Shown here piece by piece: positions 1-8,584 of a DNA stretch of 64,000 nt. Numbering within the stretch: the first letter of the stretch is position 1; each line of letters begins with the position of its first letter. Both the position numbers and the translations under genes were made by a program. This DNA comes from Chloroflexi bacterium 54-19 (lineage in GTDB: Bacteria; Chloroflexota; Chloroflexia; Chloroheliales; Chloroheliaceae): the NCBI GenBank assembly GCA_001898225.1, contig MKTJ01000072.1, forward strand, positions 271,367 to 335,366. Direction: 5' to 3'. The notes under the pieces were generated by a model. It saw only the letters and a list, made by a program, of their open reading frames with translations, was not told the origin of the DNA and searched no databases.

Positions 1-969
1 AGGGAATTAAAAAGTTTGATCGGCTATTCTATGAATGCTTATCATGATATGAACGGTCACTTGCGGAATGGTTTACTGGCTGGTAATAAAAACCAGGGCC
101 AGGAGAATGCTATTACTGAGCCCATAAAGAATTCAACCGCCGGGTCCGGGCACTTGATTGAGAGTGCTTCGGGAGAAGCCTCCGAATTGACCGGTAATGC
201 GGGAGATAGAAATTTCGATATTGATGAAATGACCGCAGTCGCGAATAACCTACCGGTTAAAAATTCCACTGCCGGCAATCTTCCTCAACTTCAGGATTCT
301 ACAGGTGGGAATTCTCATTTGATTGAAGACGCTTCGGCTGGAAATGCCCAGGCGAATCAAGATTCCGGGTGGAGAAATTTCGATATTGATGAGATTTCCG
401 CCGCTGGAAATAACGCCGTCTTTGGGCATGCCCCGTCTGTTGATCCTTATAAGGATGATGAGGTTGATGAGGAAACTAAAAAGAAATTAAAAAATGAAGC
501 TAAAAAGGCGCATATAGAGAAAGGGAGAATGGCATTTACCAAGTCCGCTATTTCCGGCCTCAATAAATTGCGACCTTTCAATGGCAAAGTTTACCGTCAT
601 TCCAAATTTTTCCCGGGTTATAACGACCTCAACCAGGTTGGTGGGGTCGTCACCGATATGGGTTTTACAAGCTCTACCTTTAGAATTAAATCTCTGAGTG
701 ATGCTTTTGGTTTGGACATTATGGAGATTATCTACTCTAAGAATGGTAGGTTAATCAAACCAATTTCGGAAGCCCAGGGTGAAGATGAGGTCTTGTTTAA
801 ACCCGGTACCCGGTTTAAAGTCACCAAACGAGCTGATTCCCACCCTTCGGTTGAAGATCCCAAGCGCAGAGAATGGGATGAAAAACTTGATGCCGAAATG
901 AAATCAGATCTGTCTCAAAATAGATACAGACATGCTATTAAAGTTGTTATAGTTAAAGAGGAAGTATAG
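1..969 (+). CDS. C-terminal part of an ADP-ribosyltransferase-domain protein (toxin/effector-like), 5' end probably outside the window
   Basis: The reading frame is open to the window edge, so the gene may begin upstream; in-window starts are TTG at 16 and ATG at 31. Numbering from TTG 16, the C-terminal third carries the landmarks of an arginine-specific (R-S-ExE) mono-ADP-ribosyltransferase: Arg194 in VYRHSKF, the STS-like GFTSSTF with Ser219/Ser220, and the biglutamate EDEVLF with Glu256 and Glu258, followed by FKPGTRFKV as in ADP-ribosyltransferase exoenzymes. The N-terminal half is low in hydrophobic residues and holds two copies of a degenerate repeat (NSTAG...HLIE...NFDIDE), which suggests a linker between a delivery region and the catalytic tip. 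No signal peptide is visible. The family modifies host or competitor proteins with ADP-ribose from NAD+. The domain call is fairly secure; delivery route and target are unknown. Confidence 0.6.
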   Translation, partial: RELKSLIGYSMNAYHDMNGHLRNGLLAGNKNQGQENAITEPIKNSTAGSGHLIESASGEASELTGNAGDRNFDIDEMTAVANNLPVKNSTAGNLPQLQDSTGGNSHLIEDASAGNAQANQDSGWRNFDIDEISAAGNNAVFGHAPSVDPYKDDEVDEETKKKLKNEAKKAHIEKGRMAFTKSAISGLNKLRPFNGKVYRHSKFFPGYNDLNQVGGVVTDMGFTSSTFRIKSLSDAFGLDIMEIIYSKNGRLIKPISEAQGEDEVLFKPGTRFKVTKRADSHPSVEDPKRREWDEKLDAEMKSDLSQNRYRHAIKVVIVKEEV

Positions 970-990
970 CCGGGCGGCTATTTTGCTTGA

Positions 991-1028
991 GAGCCGGTAC
1001 CCTCATATAGAGGATTCGGCTCTTTTTA
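991..1028 (+). terminator. Rho-independent terminator after the ADP-ribosyltransferase gene
   Basis: GAGCCG at 991-996 pairs with CGGCTC at 1017-1022. An inner CCTC/GAGG pairing (1001-1004 with 1010-1013) and a T-run (CTTTTTAT) follow. It lies 22 bases after the stop codon. Confidence 0.75.
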
Positions 1029-1152
1029 TATTTTTAGAAGGCTGGTTGGTGCGATAAAGGCAAGTCTGCGCTACAATTAAAGTCTAAATTAACCCAGGCA
1101 AAAATCAATATTTATAGGATAACCTTAAAAGATAAAGGTAAAGGAGCGCCAG

Positions 1153-1674
1153 GTGGCAGCACAAGACCGGAAAAAAGAAGAATCCAAACTACCGCAGGGG
1201 CTTTTTACCCTTTCAGGAGGGGACGAGCTAGAAATTCTCCGTCCCACCGGAGTGTACTATCCTATTGGGGTAATCGGTCGCTGGGTTACCCCAGGGGATG
1301 GCCGGACTGCTTTGAATGAAATGCTGAGCGGCATCCTGGTCCTTGAACTGGACCACCTTGTAAAAGCGGCGGCTTCAGGTGAAAGCTACCGGGTTGACCC
1401 TTTGAAGGAACTGGGAAACCGGGAGGGCTGGCAATTAAACACCTCCCTAGAGGAAGACCCCTCAAAATATTCGCTGGTTAAGGACGGGACGGAGCGGGCA
1501 CACCAGGGACCTCGCCTCGATTTGCTGTTGGTCCTTGAGGTAATGATGCGTTGTGCGCTCAAACCCTTTGAGGGGCAAAAAGAGCCTCCCAGTTGGGTCA
1601 CCCGCTCTCGCCTAGTTTATCCCCAGCTTCTAAAAGAGTTAAAAGGCCAAGCCTTGTTTCAATCTCGCAGTTAA
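1153..1674 (+). CDS. Hypothetical protein, 173 aa
   Basis: I do not recognise the family. The start is GTG, with AAGGAG about eight bases upstream. The protein is soluble-looking with no signal peptide or membrane segment. It has a charged N-terminus (MAAQDRKKEESK), a central part rich in Gly and Leu, and a helical Leu/Met-rich stretch (LDLLLVLEVMMR) near residue 125. It stands alone: it is separated from the upstream gene by a terminator and faces the minus-strand GH43 gene with only about 90 bases between them. The codon use resembles its neighbours, so it is probably a real gene. Confidence 0.6.
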   Translation: MAAQDRKKEESKLPQGLFTLSGGDELEILRPTGVYYPIGVIGRWVTPGDGRTALNEMLSGILVLELDHLVKAAASGESYRVDPLKELGNREGWQLNTSLEEDPSKYSLVKDGTERAHQGPRLDLLLVLEVMMRCALKPFEGQKEPPSWVTRSRLVYPQLLKELKGQALFQSRS

Positions 1675-1761
1675 AGAAGGCCTCCCGGTGGTCCTGTATC
1701 AAATAGTCCAGGGCATTCATTATTCTTATCTCCTTATGGAATGAGCAGTCGCCCCAAAAGA

Positions 1762-3069
1762 TTAAATCTTCGGAGTTGGTTGGGGACCGGTGGTTGGTCC
1801 CTGGACTACCGGCTTGCCGTTTTGCCACTCTACCTTGTCCAGCCACATCAGGCGACGATCGGTTTTCAACCCCGCGTCAGATACCTCCCAGGCGTGATAG
1901 AAAATCCAGGTCTGGTCCCCCACCTGGATTAACGACTGGCCGCCCGGCCCGATAACAGGCGGTTTATTGAGCGATGATTTGAGAATCGGGTTTTCGGGGG
2001 CCTGCTCGCAGGGTCCGGTGGCCGATTTACAGGTGGCATAGCCAACCGCATAGTTCACCCCCGAATAGTCGTTGGCCGAGAAGAACAGGTAGTAGGCGTT
2101 GTCGTGCTTGAACATCTGGGGCCCCTCCACCACCCGCCCTACCCAGGGCGCGTCGTTAGTCATAAGTTTGGTCGGTTGGCCGGTTACGCTAAGGCCATCC
2201 GCCGCTAACTCCTGGACGTAGAGGTTGGTTGGCATCGAGCAGCAGTTGCCATCGTTTTTAAAGTAGAGATAAAGCTTGCCGTTGTCCTTAAAAACGTCCG
2301 GGTCAATCGTGCCGCCCTCGTCGGACTGGCAGACCAGCGGTTTGGTACTGCTGTCTTTGAACTTACCTTCCGGGGCGTCGGCGGTGGCTACCCCCACACA
2401 CTGTTTGTTGGAAGTTTTGTCGCGGGCGGTATAGTACATCACGAATTTCGAGCCAATCTGGGTCACGTCCGGTGCCCAGACCAGCGAACCGCCAAATTTG
2501 GCCCAACTCGGCAGGCCGGGCATGGCATCGGTGCCAAGGGTCCAGTTAATCATATCGGGCGAAGTCGCCACCTGGATATTCTTACCGTTGGCGTTGGTGG
2601 CGTAGGCGTAGAACTTGCCATTGACCTGCCAGACGAAGGGGTCGGCAAAGTCGTTCACCAGCACCGGGTTCTGGAAATCACCGGGTGGTATGACGCCTGT
2701 GCTTGCGGTAGCCGCCTCGGTCGTCGTGGCAGGAGCCGTACCCGTGGTTGTTGCAGCAGTCGTGCTGATGGTTGTACCGGGTGAGCCCGCCGCAGTCGTG
2801 GCCGGGCCGGTGGTCGAGACAGCCGTGGTTACAGCCGCCGTGGTAGAAGTGGTCCCGGTTGTCTGGGCTGGCGTGGTAGCCGCAACCGTAGTTGCAGCAC
2901 CAGTAGTTGCAGCACCAGTAGTTGCAGCAACACTTGTTAAGGCGACGGTCGTAGCCGGGGCCGGGGTTGGGGCCGCCGTATTATCTCCGCAGGCAGCTAA
3001 CAGACCAAGCCCCACCAATAAAATGGTAAATCCACTTAACCAGCGCGTCTGCCCAAATTTTTTGTGCAT
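1762..3069 (-). CDS. Lipoprotein family 43 glycoside hydrolase (arabinanase/arabinosidase-like)
   Basis: Secreted glycosidase of the five-bladed beta-propeller GH43 family, which cleaves arabinan, arabinoxylan or xylo-oligosaccharides with inversion. The protein starts with a lipoprotein signal ending LLAAC (Cys27), then about 100 residues of Thr/Ala-rich linker, then the propeller. Family landmarks are present: FADPFV with the catalytic base Asp143, the TIDPDV segment with Asp256/Asp258 as candidate pKa modulator, and VVEGPQMF with the general acid Glu315. It is the last gene of the minus-strand sugar-transport operon, 36 bases after the second permease, so it probably trims oligosaccharides at the cell surface for that importer. 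The exact substrate cannot be told from sequence; an endo-1,5-alpha-arabinanase role is a guess. Confidence 0.85.
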   Translation of the reverse strand: MHKKFGQTRWLSGFTILLVGLGLLAACGDNTAAPTPAPATTVALTSVAATTGAATTGAATTVAATTPAQTTGTTSTTAAVTTAVSTTGPATTAAGSPGTTISTTAATTTGTAPATTTEAATASTGVIPPGDFQNPVLVNDFADPFVWQVNGKFYAYATNANGKNIQVATSPDMINWTLGTDAMPGLPSWAKFGGSLVWAPDVTQIGSKFVMYYTARDKTSNKQCVGVATADAPEGKFKDSSTKPLVCQSDEGGTIDPDVFKDNGKLYLYFKNDGNCCSMPTNLYVQELAADGLSVTGQPTKLMTNDAPWVGRVVEGPQMFKHDNAYYLFFSANDYSGVNYAVGYATCKSATGPCEQAPENPILKSSLNKPPVIGPGGQSLIQVGDQTWIFYHAWEVSDAGLKTDRRLMWLDKVEWQNGKPVVQGPTTGPQPTPKI

Positions 3070-3105
3070 AATTTTTCCTGACTATTTTCCTGGGTATTCA
3101 GCCTT

Positions 3106-3990
3106 TTAACCTTTGATACCTGCCGATGCCACGCTGGCTACGATGAAACGTTGCAGCGCGACGTAGAGTATTAACACCGGCACCGCCGCTACAACCGCCC
3201 CGGCCATCATCAACCCGTACTCCGAGGTGTAAGACCCTTGCAAACTGCGCAAGCCAATCGGCAGGGTTTGCAGGCTGCGGTCCTGTAGAATAAGGAGCGG
3301 CCACAGAAAATCGTTCCAGCTACCCAGGAAGGTAATCACACCGAGGGTCGCCAGGGCCGGTTTAGCCAGGGGCAGGGCGATGTACCAGAAAGTCTGGAAG
3401 GTGTTGGCCCCGTCAATCTGACCGGCTTCTTCCAGTTCTTTGGGAATACTCTCGAAGAACTGGCGCATAAAGAAAACCCCGAAGACCCCGGCCAGGGCCG
3501 GGAGTATCACCCCAAGGTAGTTGTTGCGCAGGTGCAGGGCGTTAACGGTAAGAAAGTTTGGCACCAGGAACAAGATGCCCGGCAAAAACAGGGTGAAAAG
3601 CAATATTCTGAACAGGATATTCCGGCCAACAAACTCCATGCGCGCGTAGGCGTACGCCGCCAGCGAGTCGACGGCCAGCACCAGGACGGTTACCAGGACC
3701 GCTATCAGGATGCTGTTGGTAAACCAGGAAACAATCGGTGTTTGCGGGTTGTCGAGCAGGGTTTTATAGTTGTCGAGGGTCGGGTTAGCGGGCCACCACT
3801 GCACGTCCCTGGTGAACAACTGGTTTTTTGGCTTGATAGAGGTCGCGAACATCCAGAACAACGGTATCAACACGATAAAGGCGATTAAGGTCAGAATTAT
3901 ATAGAGAATGGCCCGCTGGAAATAGATGCGGCCCCGGTAAGAAAAGGCCGAATTGCGGGTGGGCCTTTGGGCCTGGACTGAATTTGCCAT
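3106..3990 (-). CDS. Carbohydrate ABC transporter permease, MalG type
   Basis: Inner-membrane permease of a CUT1-type sugar importer. About six hydrophobic segments are visible, starting with RAILYIILTLIAFIVLIPLF. The cytoplasmic EAA loop that docks the ATPase is clear (EEAGQIDGANTFQTFW, then PLAKP). I chose ATG 3990 because AGGAG lies eight bases upstream; an in-frame GTG at 3999 overlaps that ribosome site. It follows the MalF-type permease by 14 bases and precedes the GH43 gene. No ATPase gene is in the operon, so a shared MsiK/UgpC-like ATPase encoded elsewhere is expected. Confidence 0.9.
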   Translation of the reverse strand: MANSVQAQRPTRNSAFSYRGRIYFQRAILYIILTLIAFIVLIPLFWMFATSIKPKNQLFTRDVQWWPANPTLDNYKTLLDNPQTPIVSWFTNSILIAVLVTVLVLAVDSLAAYAYARMEFVGRNILFRILLFTLFLPGILFLVPNFLTVNALHLRNNYLGVILPALAGVFGVFFMRQFFESIPKELEEAGQIDGANTFQTFWYIALPLAKPALATLGVITFLGSWNDFLWPLLILQDRSLQTLPIGLRSLQGSYTSEYGLMMAGAVVAAVPVLILYVALQRFIVASVASAGIKG

Positions 3991-4004
3991 CTTCCTCACT
4001 CCTT

Positions 4005-4970
4005 TTAGTAATTGGTATCCCGCTGGCGAAAGAGGCGGAAGTTCAGGTAGGAAATTACTATCATGATCAGGGCTACCACGAAAGACATCGCGGCGGCGCT
4101 ACCCTGGGCATTCCGGCTGAACCCTTCGTCGTATATACGGAACATTACCGGCTCGGTCCCCCTTGATGGTCCGTTGTTGGTCATGAAAAGAGGTTGGCCG
4201 AACAGGTTGAAAGAGGCAATAATGGTAATCGTGATGACAAAGACGAGGACCGCTTGCAAAAGGGGCAGGGTTATCCGCCAGAATTTTTGCCAGGTATTGG
4301 CCCCGTCAATGGTGGCCGCTTCGTAGAGTTGTTCGGGAATATCCTGCAAGGCGGCCAGCAGAATAATCATGTTGAACCCCATAGTCCACCAGACCGTCGC
4401 GATAGTAATGGCGACCCAGGCGGCAGGCAGGGTGGAAAGCCAGCGCGGCGGTCCATCGGTACCAAAGATACCGAGGGCCTTGGCATAGGAGTTGACCAGG
4501 CCGCCGTTGCTCTGGAAAATCCAGTACCACAGCAGGGAGATGACCGAAACCGATAGCACCCAGGGGGCAAAGATAATGGCCCGGTAGATATTGCGACCAG
4601 GCAGTTTGGTGTTGAGCAGGACGGCTAATAGGAGCGGGATAATCACCAGGGACGGGACGCTCCAGAGCATAAATATGCCGGTATTGCCGAGGGCATTCCA
4701 GAACAGGTCGAATTCACGGCTCTGGGGATTAAACAAATTAGCGTAGTTGCCCAGTCCGACAAAAGTATTATTTTCAGGCGTGAGGAAATTATATTGGAAG
4801 GTACTGTAGACCAGGCCGCTCACGAACGGGTAGCCTACAAAAATCGCAAAGAAAATCAGGTGGGGCAGGATAAACAGGTACGGCGTGATACTGAAACGTC
4901 GCCTGGAGTTTACCCTGGTTACAGCCGTACCGGCCCCTGCCTGCTCACGCTCCTGGATGGTTTTCGCCAT
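4005..4970 (-). CDS. Sugar ABC transporter permease, MalF/UgpA type
   Basis: First permease of the sugar importer. A charged N-terminal tail (MAKTIQEREQ) is followed by about six membrane helices, beginning with ITPYLFILPHLIFFAIFVGYPF, typical of MalF/UgpA proteins. The EAA loop is EAATIDGANTWQKFWRITLP. It pairs with the MalG-type permease immediately downstream, and the substrate-binding lipoprotein gene lies 118 bases upstream. Length (321 aa) is normal for the family. The substrate is not deducible, but linkage to a GH43 enzyme suggests pentose oligosaccharides. Confidence 0.9.
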   Translation of the reverse strand: MAKTIQEREQAGAGTAVTRVNSRRRFSITPYLFILPHLIFFAIFVGYPFVSGLVYSTFQYNFLTPENNTFVGLGNYANLFNPQSREFDLFWNALGNTGIFMLWSVPSLVIIPLLLAVLLNTKLPGRNIYRAIIFAPWVLSVSVISLLWYWIFQSNGGLVNSYAKALGIFGTDGPPRWLSTLPAAWVAITIATVWWTMGFNMIILLAALQDIPEQLYEAATIDGANTWQKFWRITLPLLQAVLVFVITITIIASFNLFGQPLFMTNNGPSRGTEPVMFRIYDEGFSRNAQGSAAAMSFVVALIMIVISYLNFRLFRQRDTNY

Positions 4971-5088
4971 TAAAATAGCCTGCCTTTCTAGGAACTTTCC
5001 GTCTCAAACGGGTGCGCCAGCCCTGGCCGCATGAGCCAGGACTGACGCAATAACCCGTAAAAATCGGGTTCAGGATTGTGGCGGTAAC

Positions 5089-6657
5089 TCAGGACTTGGG
5101 TGCATCACCGTACTTGGCCTTGTTGGCCGCCAGGGTCTGATTACTCTTGGTGGCGGCGTCATCCAGGGCTTTTTTAACGTCGGTAGACTTACCCGTCATA
5201 AGGGCGGTTATGGCGTCACTGAGCGGCCCGAAAGCATCACCGATACCAGGGACGGACGGCGGGAAAATCGGGTTTTCGACCGCTTTCGCCAGTTCGGCCT
5301 GGGGATGCAGGTTTGCAATATCGGGGCTGTTGCGGACCGAGTTGTAAGCCGGGACATTACCCGCCTTGGCCCACGTCAGCGAATTGTCGAGGATGTACTT
5401 CATCAACATCGCCGAGGCCGCGTCCTTGCAGGTGTCATTCCCTTTCTTATGTACGGGGAGGCCGAGCGAAGCCATCCCGGCCCAGGTGGCAGGTTGGGTG
5501 CCGATTTGAGGAGCGGCGGTAGCTTTGCCATCGAACGATACCGCCGAACCGGTTACATTCGTGGTCTGCCAGATACCATTCCAGATCATTCCGGCGGAAC
5601 CGGCCTTGAAGGCGTTCAGGTCGGCGTCTACTTCCAGGGCCGGTTCGGAATACTTCTTCTGGGCGTCGAGCATCCACTGCATCGCCTTCACCCCGGCGTC
5701 GCTGTTCCAGGTAGCCTGGGTCACGTCGGAGTTAAATTCGCTACCGCCGAACTGGTGGAGTAACTGCTGAAAAATCTGCTGGACCGGGAAACCGCTGGTG
5801 ATCTCAAAGCCTTTATTGCCATTGGTGGTCATGGCGGCGGCGGCTTTCTGGAAATCGGCGTCATTGGTGGGCGGCGCAGTAATACCCGCCGCTTTGAGCA
5901 GGTCGTTGTTGTAGTACATGGTCATGGGGACGATGCTGAGCGGCAGGGTGTAACGTTTCCCGGCGACGACCCCGTTATCCCAGGCGATTTTCGGGAAATC
6001 GCTGGCGGTATAGCCAAGCTGCTGCACAATCGAGTCGATAGGCCGGATAATGTTGTTGAAGGCGAAGCTGGCGACCACGTCTTCGTTAACGATGATGATG
6101 TCGGGCAGAGTGTCCGAAGCGGCAGCGGTCGTCAACTGGGTGTTGTAGTCGGCCTGGCTGGTCATTTTGACCGTGATTTTGCCGGAGTTGGCCTTGTTGA
6201 AGGCGTCTACAATCTGGCCCATGAACGGACCGTCCGGCCCGGTGAAGCCGTTCCAGTATTGCAGTTGAACGTTGGTGCAGTTAGCCGGCAGGGTGATAGC
6301 CGTCCCGGTCCCGCCCGCCGCAGTCGTACCGCTGGCCGCGGTGGTGCCACTCGCCGCGGTGGTGCCACTCGCCGCGGTAGTGCCACTCGCCGCGGTAGTA
6401 GCTGCCGCCGAAGTTCCGCCAGCGGCGGTGGTCGCAGCGGCTGAAGTGGCCCCGGCAGCAGTAGTGGCCCCGGCAGCAGTAGTTGTCCCAGCCGCCGTGG
6501 TCGCCCCGGCAGCAGTAGTTGCGCTAACTGCGGCGGTGGTAGCCGCCGCTGTGGGAGCAGCCGTATTATCGCCGCAAGCCGCGAGTAAACCGGCTAAAAA
6601 CAAAGCTACCAGGGTAAGACTCAGGTAACTCCATTTTCTCAAATCTCCTTTGATCAT
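5089..6657 (-). CDS. Extracellular sugar-binding lipoprotein of an ABC importer
   Basis: Family 1 extracellular solute-binding protein. The lipoprotein signal ends LLAAC with Cys28, so the protein is anchored outside the membrane. Residues of about 30-125 are a Thr/Ala-rich linker built on repeated SGTTAA units. The binding domain then opens with LQYWNGFTGPDGPFMGQIVDAFN, as in MalE/UgpB-like proteins. ATG 6657 is preceded by AGGAGG nine bases upstream. It is the first transporter gene of the operon and sits downstream of an ArsR-like regulator on the same strand. It should hand oligosaccharides to the two permeases. The long linker is unusual compared with Proteobacteria but matches the GH43 lipoprotein of the same operon. 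Confidence 0.9.
   Translation of the reverse strand: MIKGDLRKWSYLSLTLVALFLAGLLAACGDNTAAPTAAATTAAVSATTAAGATTAAGTTTAAGATTAAGATSAAATTAAGGTSAAATTAASGTTAASGTTAASGTTAASGTTAAGGTGTAITLPANCTNVQLQYWNGFTGPDGPFMGQIVDAFNKANSGKITVKMTSQADYNTQLTTAAASDTLPDIIIVNEDVVASFAFNNIIRPIDSIVQQLGYTASDFPKIAWDNGVVAGKRYTLPLSIVPMTMYYNNDLLKAAGITAPPTNDADFQKAAAAMTTNGNKGFEITSGFPVQQIFQQLLHQFGGSEFNSDVTQATWNSDAGVKAMQWMLDAQKKYSEPALEVDADLNAFKAGSAGMIWNGIWQTTNVTGSAVSFDGKATAAPQIGTQPATWAGMASLGLPVHKKGNDTCKDAASAMLMKYILDNSLTWAKAGNVPAYNSVRNSPDIANLHPQAELAKAVENPIFPPSVPGIGDAFGPLSDAITALMTGKSTDVKKALDDAATKSNQTLAANKAKYGDAPKS
6325..6396. repeat. Four tandem 18-bp units inside the sugar-binding lipoprotein gene
   Basis: Units of 18 bp at 6325, 6343, 6361 and 6379; the second and third are identical and the others differ by one to a few bases. 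They encode the repeated SGTTAA hexapeptide of the linker. Such arrays can expand or contract by slippage without breaking the frame. Confidence 0.85.
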
Positions 6658-6704
6658 GGGATCTTCCTCCTATTGAGCTAAAACATTAACTAACTTAAAC
6701 ACGA

Positions 6705-6775
6705 CTTTCGCTTTGGGCCGGGAAAAGCTAAATATTGGGGCTAAACCCCCTCAACAGGAATGTTTGAAGCGAAAG
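6705..6775. promoter_or_regulatory. Possible operator: spaced inverted repeat upstream of the sugar operon
   Basis: CTTTCGCTT at 6705-6713 and its reverse complement AAGCGAAAG at 6767-6775 flank a small GGGG/CCCC hairpin. The pair lies 48-118 bases upstream of the sugar-binding lipoprotein start, where an operator for the adjacent regulator would be expected. The binding protein is inferred only from position. Confidence 0.3.
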
Positions 6776-6954
6776 CCCTATAAAAGATAAAGTCAGCAAA
6801 ATAAGTCAATATTTCTATGGTTCGTGTAATTGTGCGAGAGGTTAAAGATGTAGGAGGACGTTAAATGACGGTGTAAATCCTTCTGGGTCAACTGGCAATT
6901 GCCCGTGGATTAACTTATAGAAGAACAATGATGAGTTGTAGCGGCGTACAAGCT

Positions 6955-7989
6955 TTAGCTATTTTTTGAAACAATACCGGCCAGGCCGGTTTGCTGGTTT
7001 TCCCTTTCTGACATAGCTTTCCCACTTTTCAACAGGGCGGGCGGACGGTAACTGATTTCAAGGACCAGGTCCTGCGGATAGTTACCAAAGCGATTGCCAA
7101 AGAGATTTAACCCCCCCACATTAACGGCATCCGGTTTGACCCCGATACGTACAGAAATGAAGGGCGAGTCGTTCAATTTCAAATCCGCAATCCTTACCTT
7201 CGAAACGGGAGCCCCGTCGACTCTGGTTGTGGTGTCATCCACGTGCCAGAACTTCAGGAGCCCGTACTGGGTATTCCGGGGGGTCCACCAGTCAGGTGTC
7301 AACCGGCCCGGTTCGCCGCCGAAATCGGAGGGACTGGTCCAGGAGCCGAGTTCGACCCCGTTTATCCAGACCGTTATATCGGAAGGCCAGTTCAGGTTGT
7401 AGAGCGGCGCTTCCGAACAGACCTCCATGCTCAGCCGGATTATCGAAGGGATATTGTCTTTCGGCATCCGGTTTGGAAAGCGGTATTCCACGTACCCCTG
7501 GTGAAACCAGAGCAGTTGCGCCTTATAGTGCTCCGGTTCGTAAAACGAGGTGGGGTCGTCGAGCATCCCGATAATACCGGTATCGCTCAAAATCCCACAG
7601 GTTGGCTGGATCAGGCAATCCACGTACGCCCCGACAGGCATACTGTATTCGGCCCTATGCTCACCACCCTCATCTAGCAGCGGTAAGTCGAGTATTACCT
7701 GGTCGACCATCCGGCTGCAAATCTTCTGGAGACCCCGGCTGGCCGGTTCGAATTCAGTTCGGACAAGCCTGCTTTCTTCAAGAATCTCTACGTGCAAAGC
7801 GGTCGAAGAAAGCGGAATGTCTAGGGCTGCGGCTATTTCACTGATGCTGGCAATCCGGTTCGACAAAAAGCGTAAAATTCGGATTCGATTTGAATTATCC
7901 AGGGCTTTTAGAACTTTATGGGTGACCTGGCCTGGAATGTCATCGTCAAGGACGAGTATGCGCCTGTTTTTAAAACCATTAGACTGCAT
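6955..7989 (-). CDS. ArsR-like winged-helix transcriptional regulator with a C-terminal sensor-like domain
   Basis: The N-terminal region, about 20-90, is a winged helix of the ArsR type: VLKALDNSNRIRILRFLSN, then SISEIAAALDIPLSSTALHV as the recognition helix. The remaining 220 residues are beta-rich and aromatic (for example WINGVELGSWTSPSDFGG and PDWWTPRN), which looks like a jelly-roll carbohydrate-sensing domain rather than a metal site; no cysteine metal motif is seen. I prefer ATG 7989, preceded by AAAGAAG; a TTG at 8079 would add 30 residues but lacks a ribosome site. It lies directly upstream of the sugar importer/GH43 operon on the same strand, so it probably regulates that operon. 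Ligand unknown. Confidence 0.7.
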   Translation of the reverse strand: MQSNGFKNRRILVLDDDIPGQVTHKVLKALDNSNRIRILRFLSNRIASISEIAAALDIPLSSTALHVEILEESRLVRTEFEPASRGLQKICSRMVDQVILDLPLLDEGGEHRAEYSMPVGAYVDCLIQPTCGILSDTGIIGMLDDPTSFYEPEHYKAQLLWFHQGYVEYRFPNRMPKDNIPSIIRLSMEVCSEAPLYNLNWPSDITVWINGVELGSWTSPSDFGGEPGRLTPDWWTPRNTQYGLLKFWHVDDTTTRVDGAPVSKVRIADLKLNDSPFISVRIGVKPDAVNVGGLNLFGNRFGNYPQDLVLEISYRPPALLKSGKAMSERENQQTGLAGIVSKNS

Positions 7990-8584
7990 AGCTTCTTTGC
8001 CAGGTAAAGCCTTGGACCATGGATAGTAGCCATTAGGATCTATTTGGTTAAGATGATAGAGTGAGAGCGTTAAAGGCAAATCGAGGATGAAACAACGACG
8101 TTTCTAAATTTGTTAGATCTAATTACGTTTATAATAGCAAAACTCTGCTCTTTGTCAATCTATTTTCCAAAATTGTAGGGTTATTATCTATAAAAATTGG
8201 AATATATAATTAAAACCTGCCTGATCCATAAAATTTCACCTGTGTAACCTTTACCTGAAAGTTTCCTCTCTTAGCCAGATAAATGTTTCAGTCAAAATCC
8301 ATCTTTATTATTATGAGTAGGAAAGTCAATTCAAGATATAATGGCACATTTAGGGTAAATTAGAGATTTATATAAAAGGTAAGTTTCTACAAGCAATTGG
8401 CATGAAAAATCCATGTTAACAACTTATAGGCGGGTTAATTAATTACTATAGACTTTCAGTTCAGACTAAATAATTAGACGAACATCCACCTAAAAAAGCC
8501 CTGGTAGGTTAAGAAATTGCTCAAGCTATGAATAAAACTAACAAGGAAACGATTAGATATTTAAAATGAGGAGAGTCTTTGCTA
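7990..8584. other. Divergent intergenic region between the ArsR-like regulator and malQ
   Basis: About 590 AT-rich bases, which must hold promoters for the minus-strand sugar operon and the plus-strand malQ gene. I see no confident -35/-10 pair, RNA gene or terminator. The only clear signal is AGGAG at 8569-8573, the ribosome site of malQ. Confidence 0.5.

Noticed and set aside
2615..3109. Val/Ala-rich plus-strand frame opposite the GH43 lipoprotein
   Set aside because: It is the antisense of the Thr/Ala linker; the low-complexity composition mirrors the real gene and there is no ribosome site.
6272..6628. Val/Ala-rich plus-strand frame opposite the sugar-binding lipoprotein
   Set aside because: Again the shadow of a repetitive Thr/Ala linker on the minus strand.
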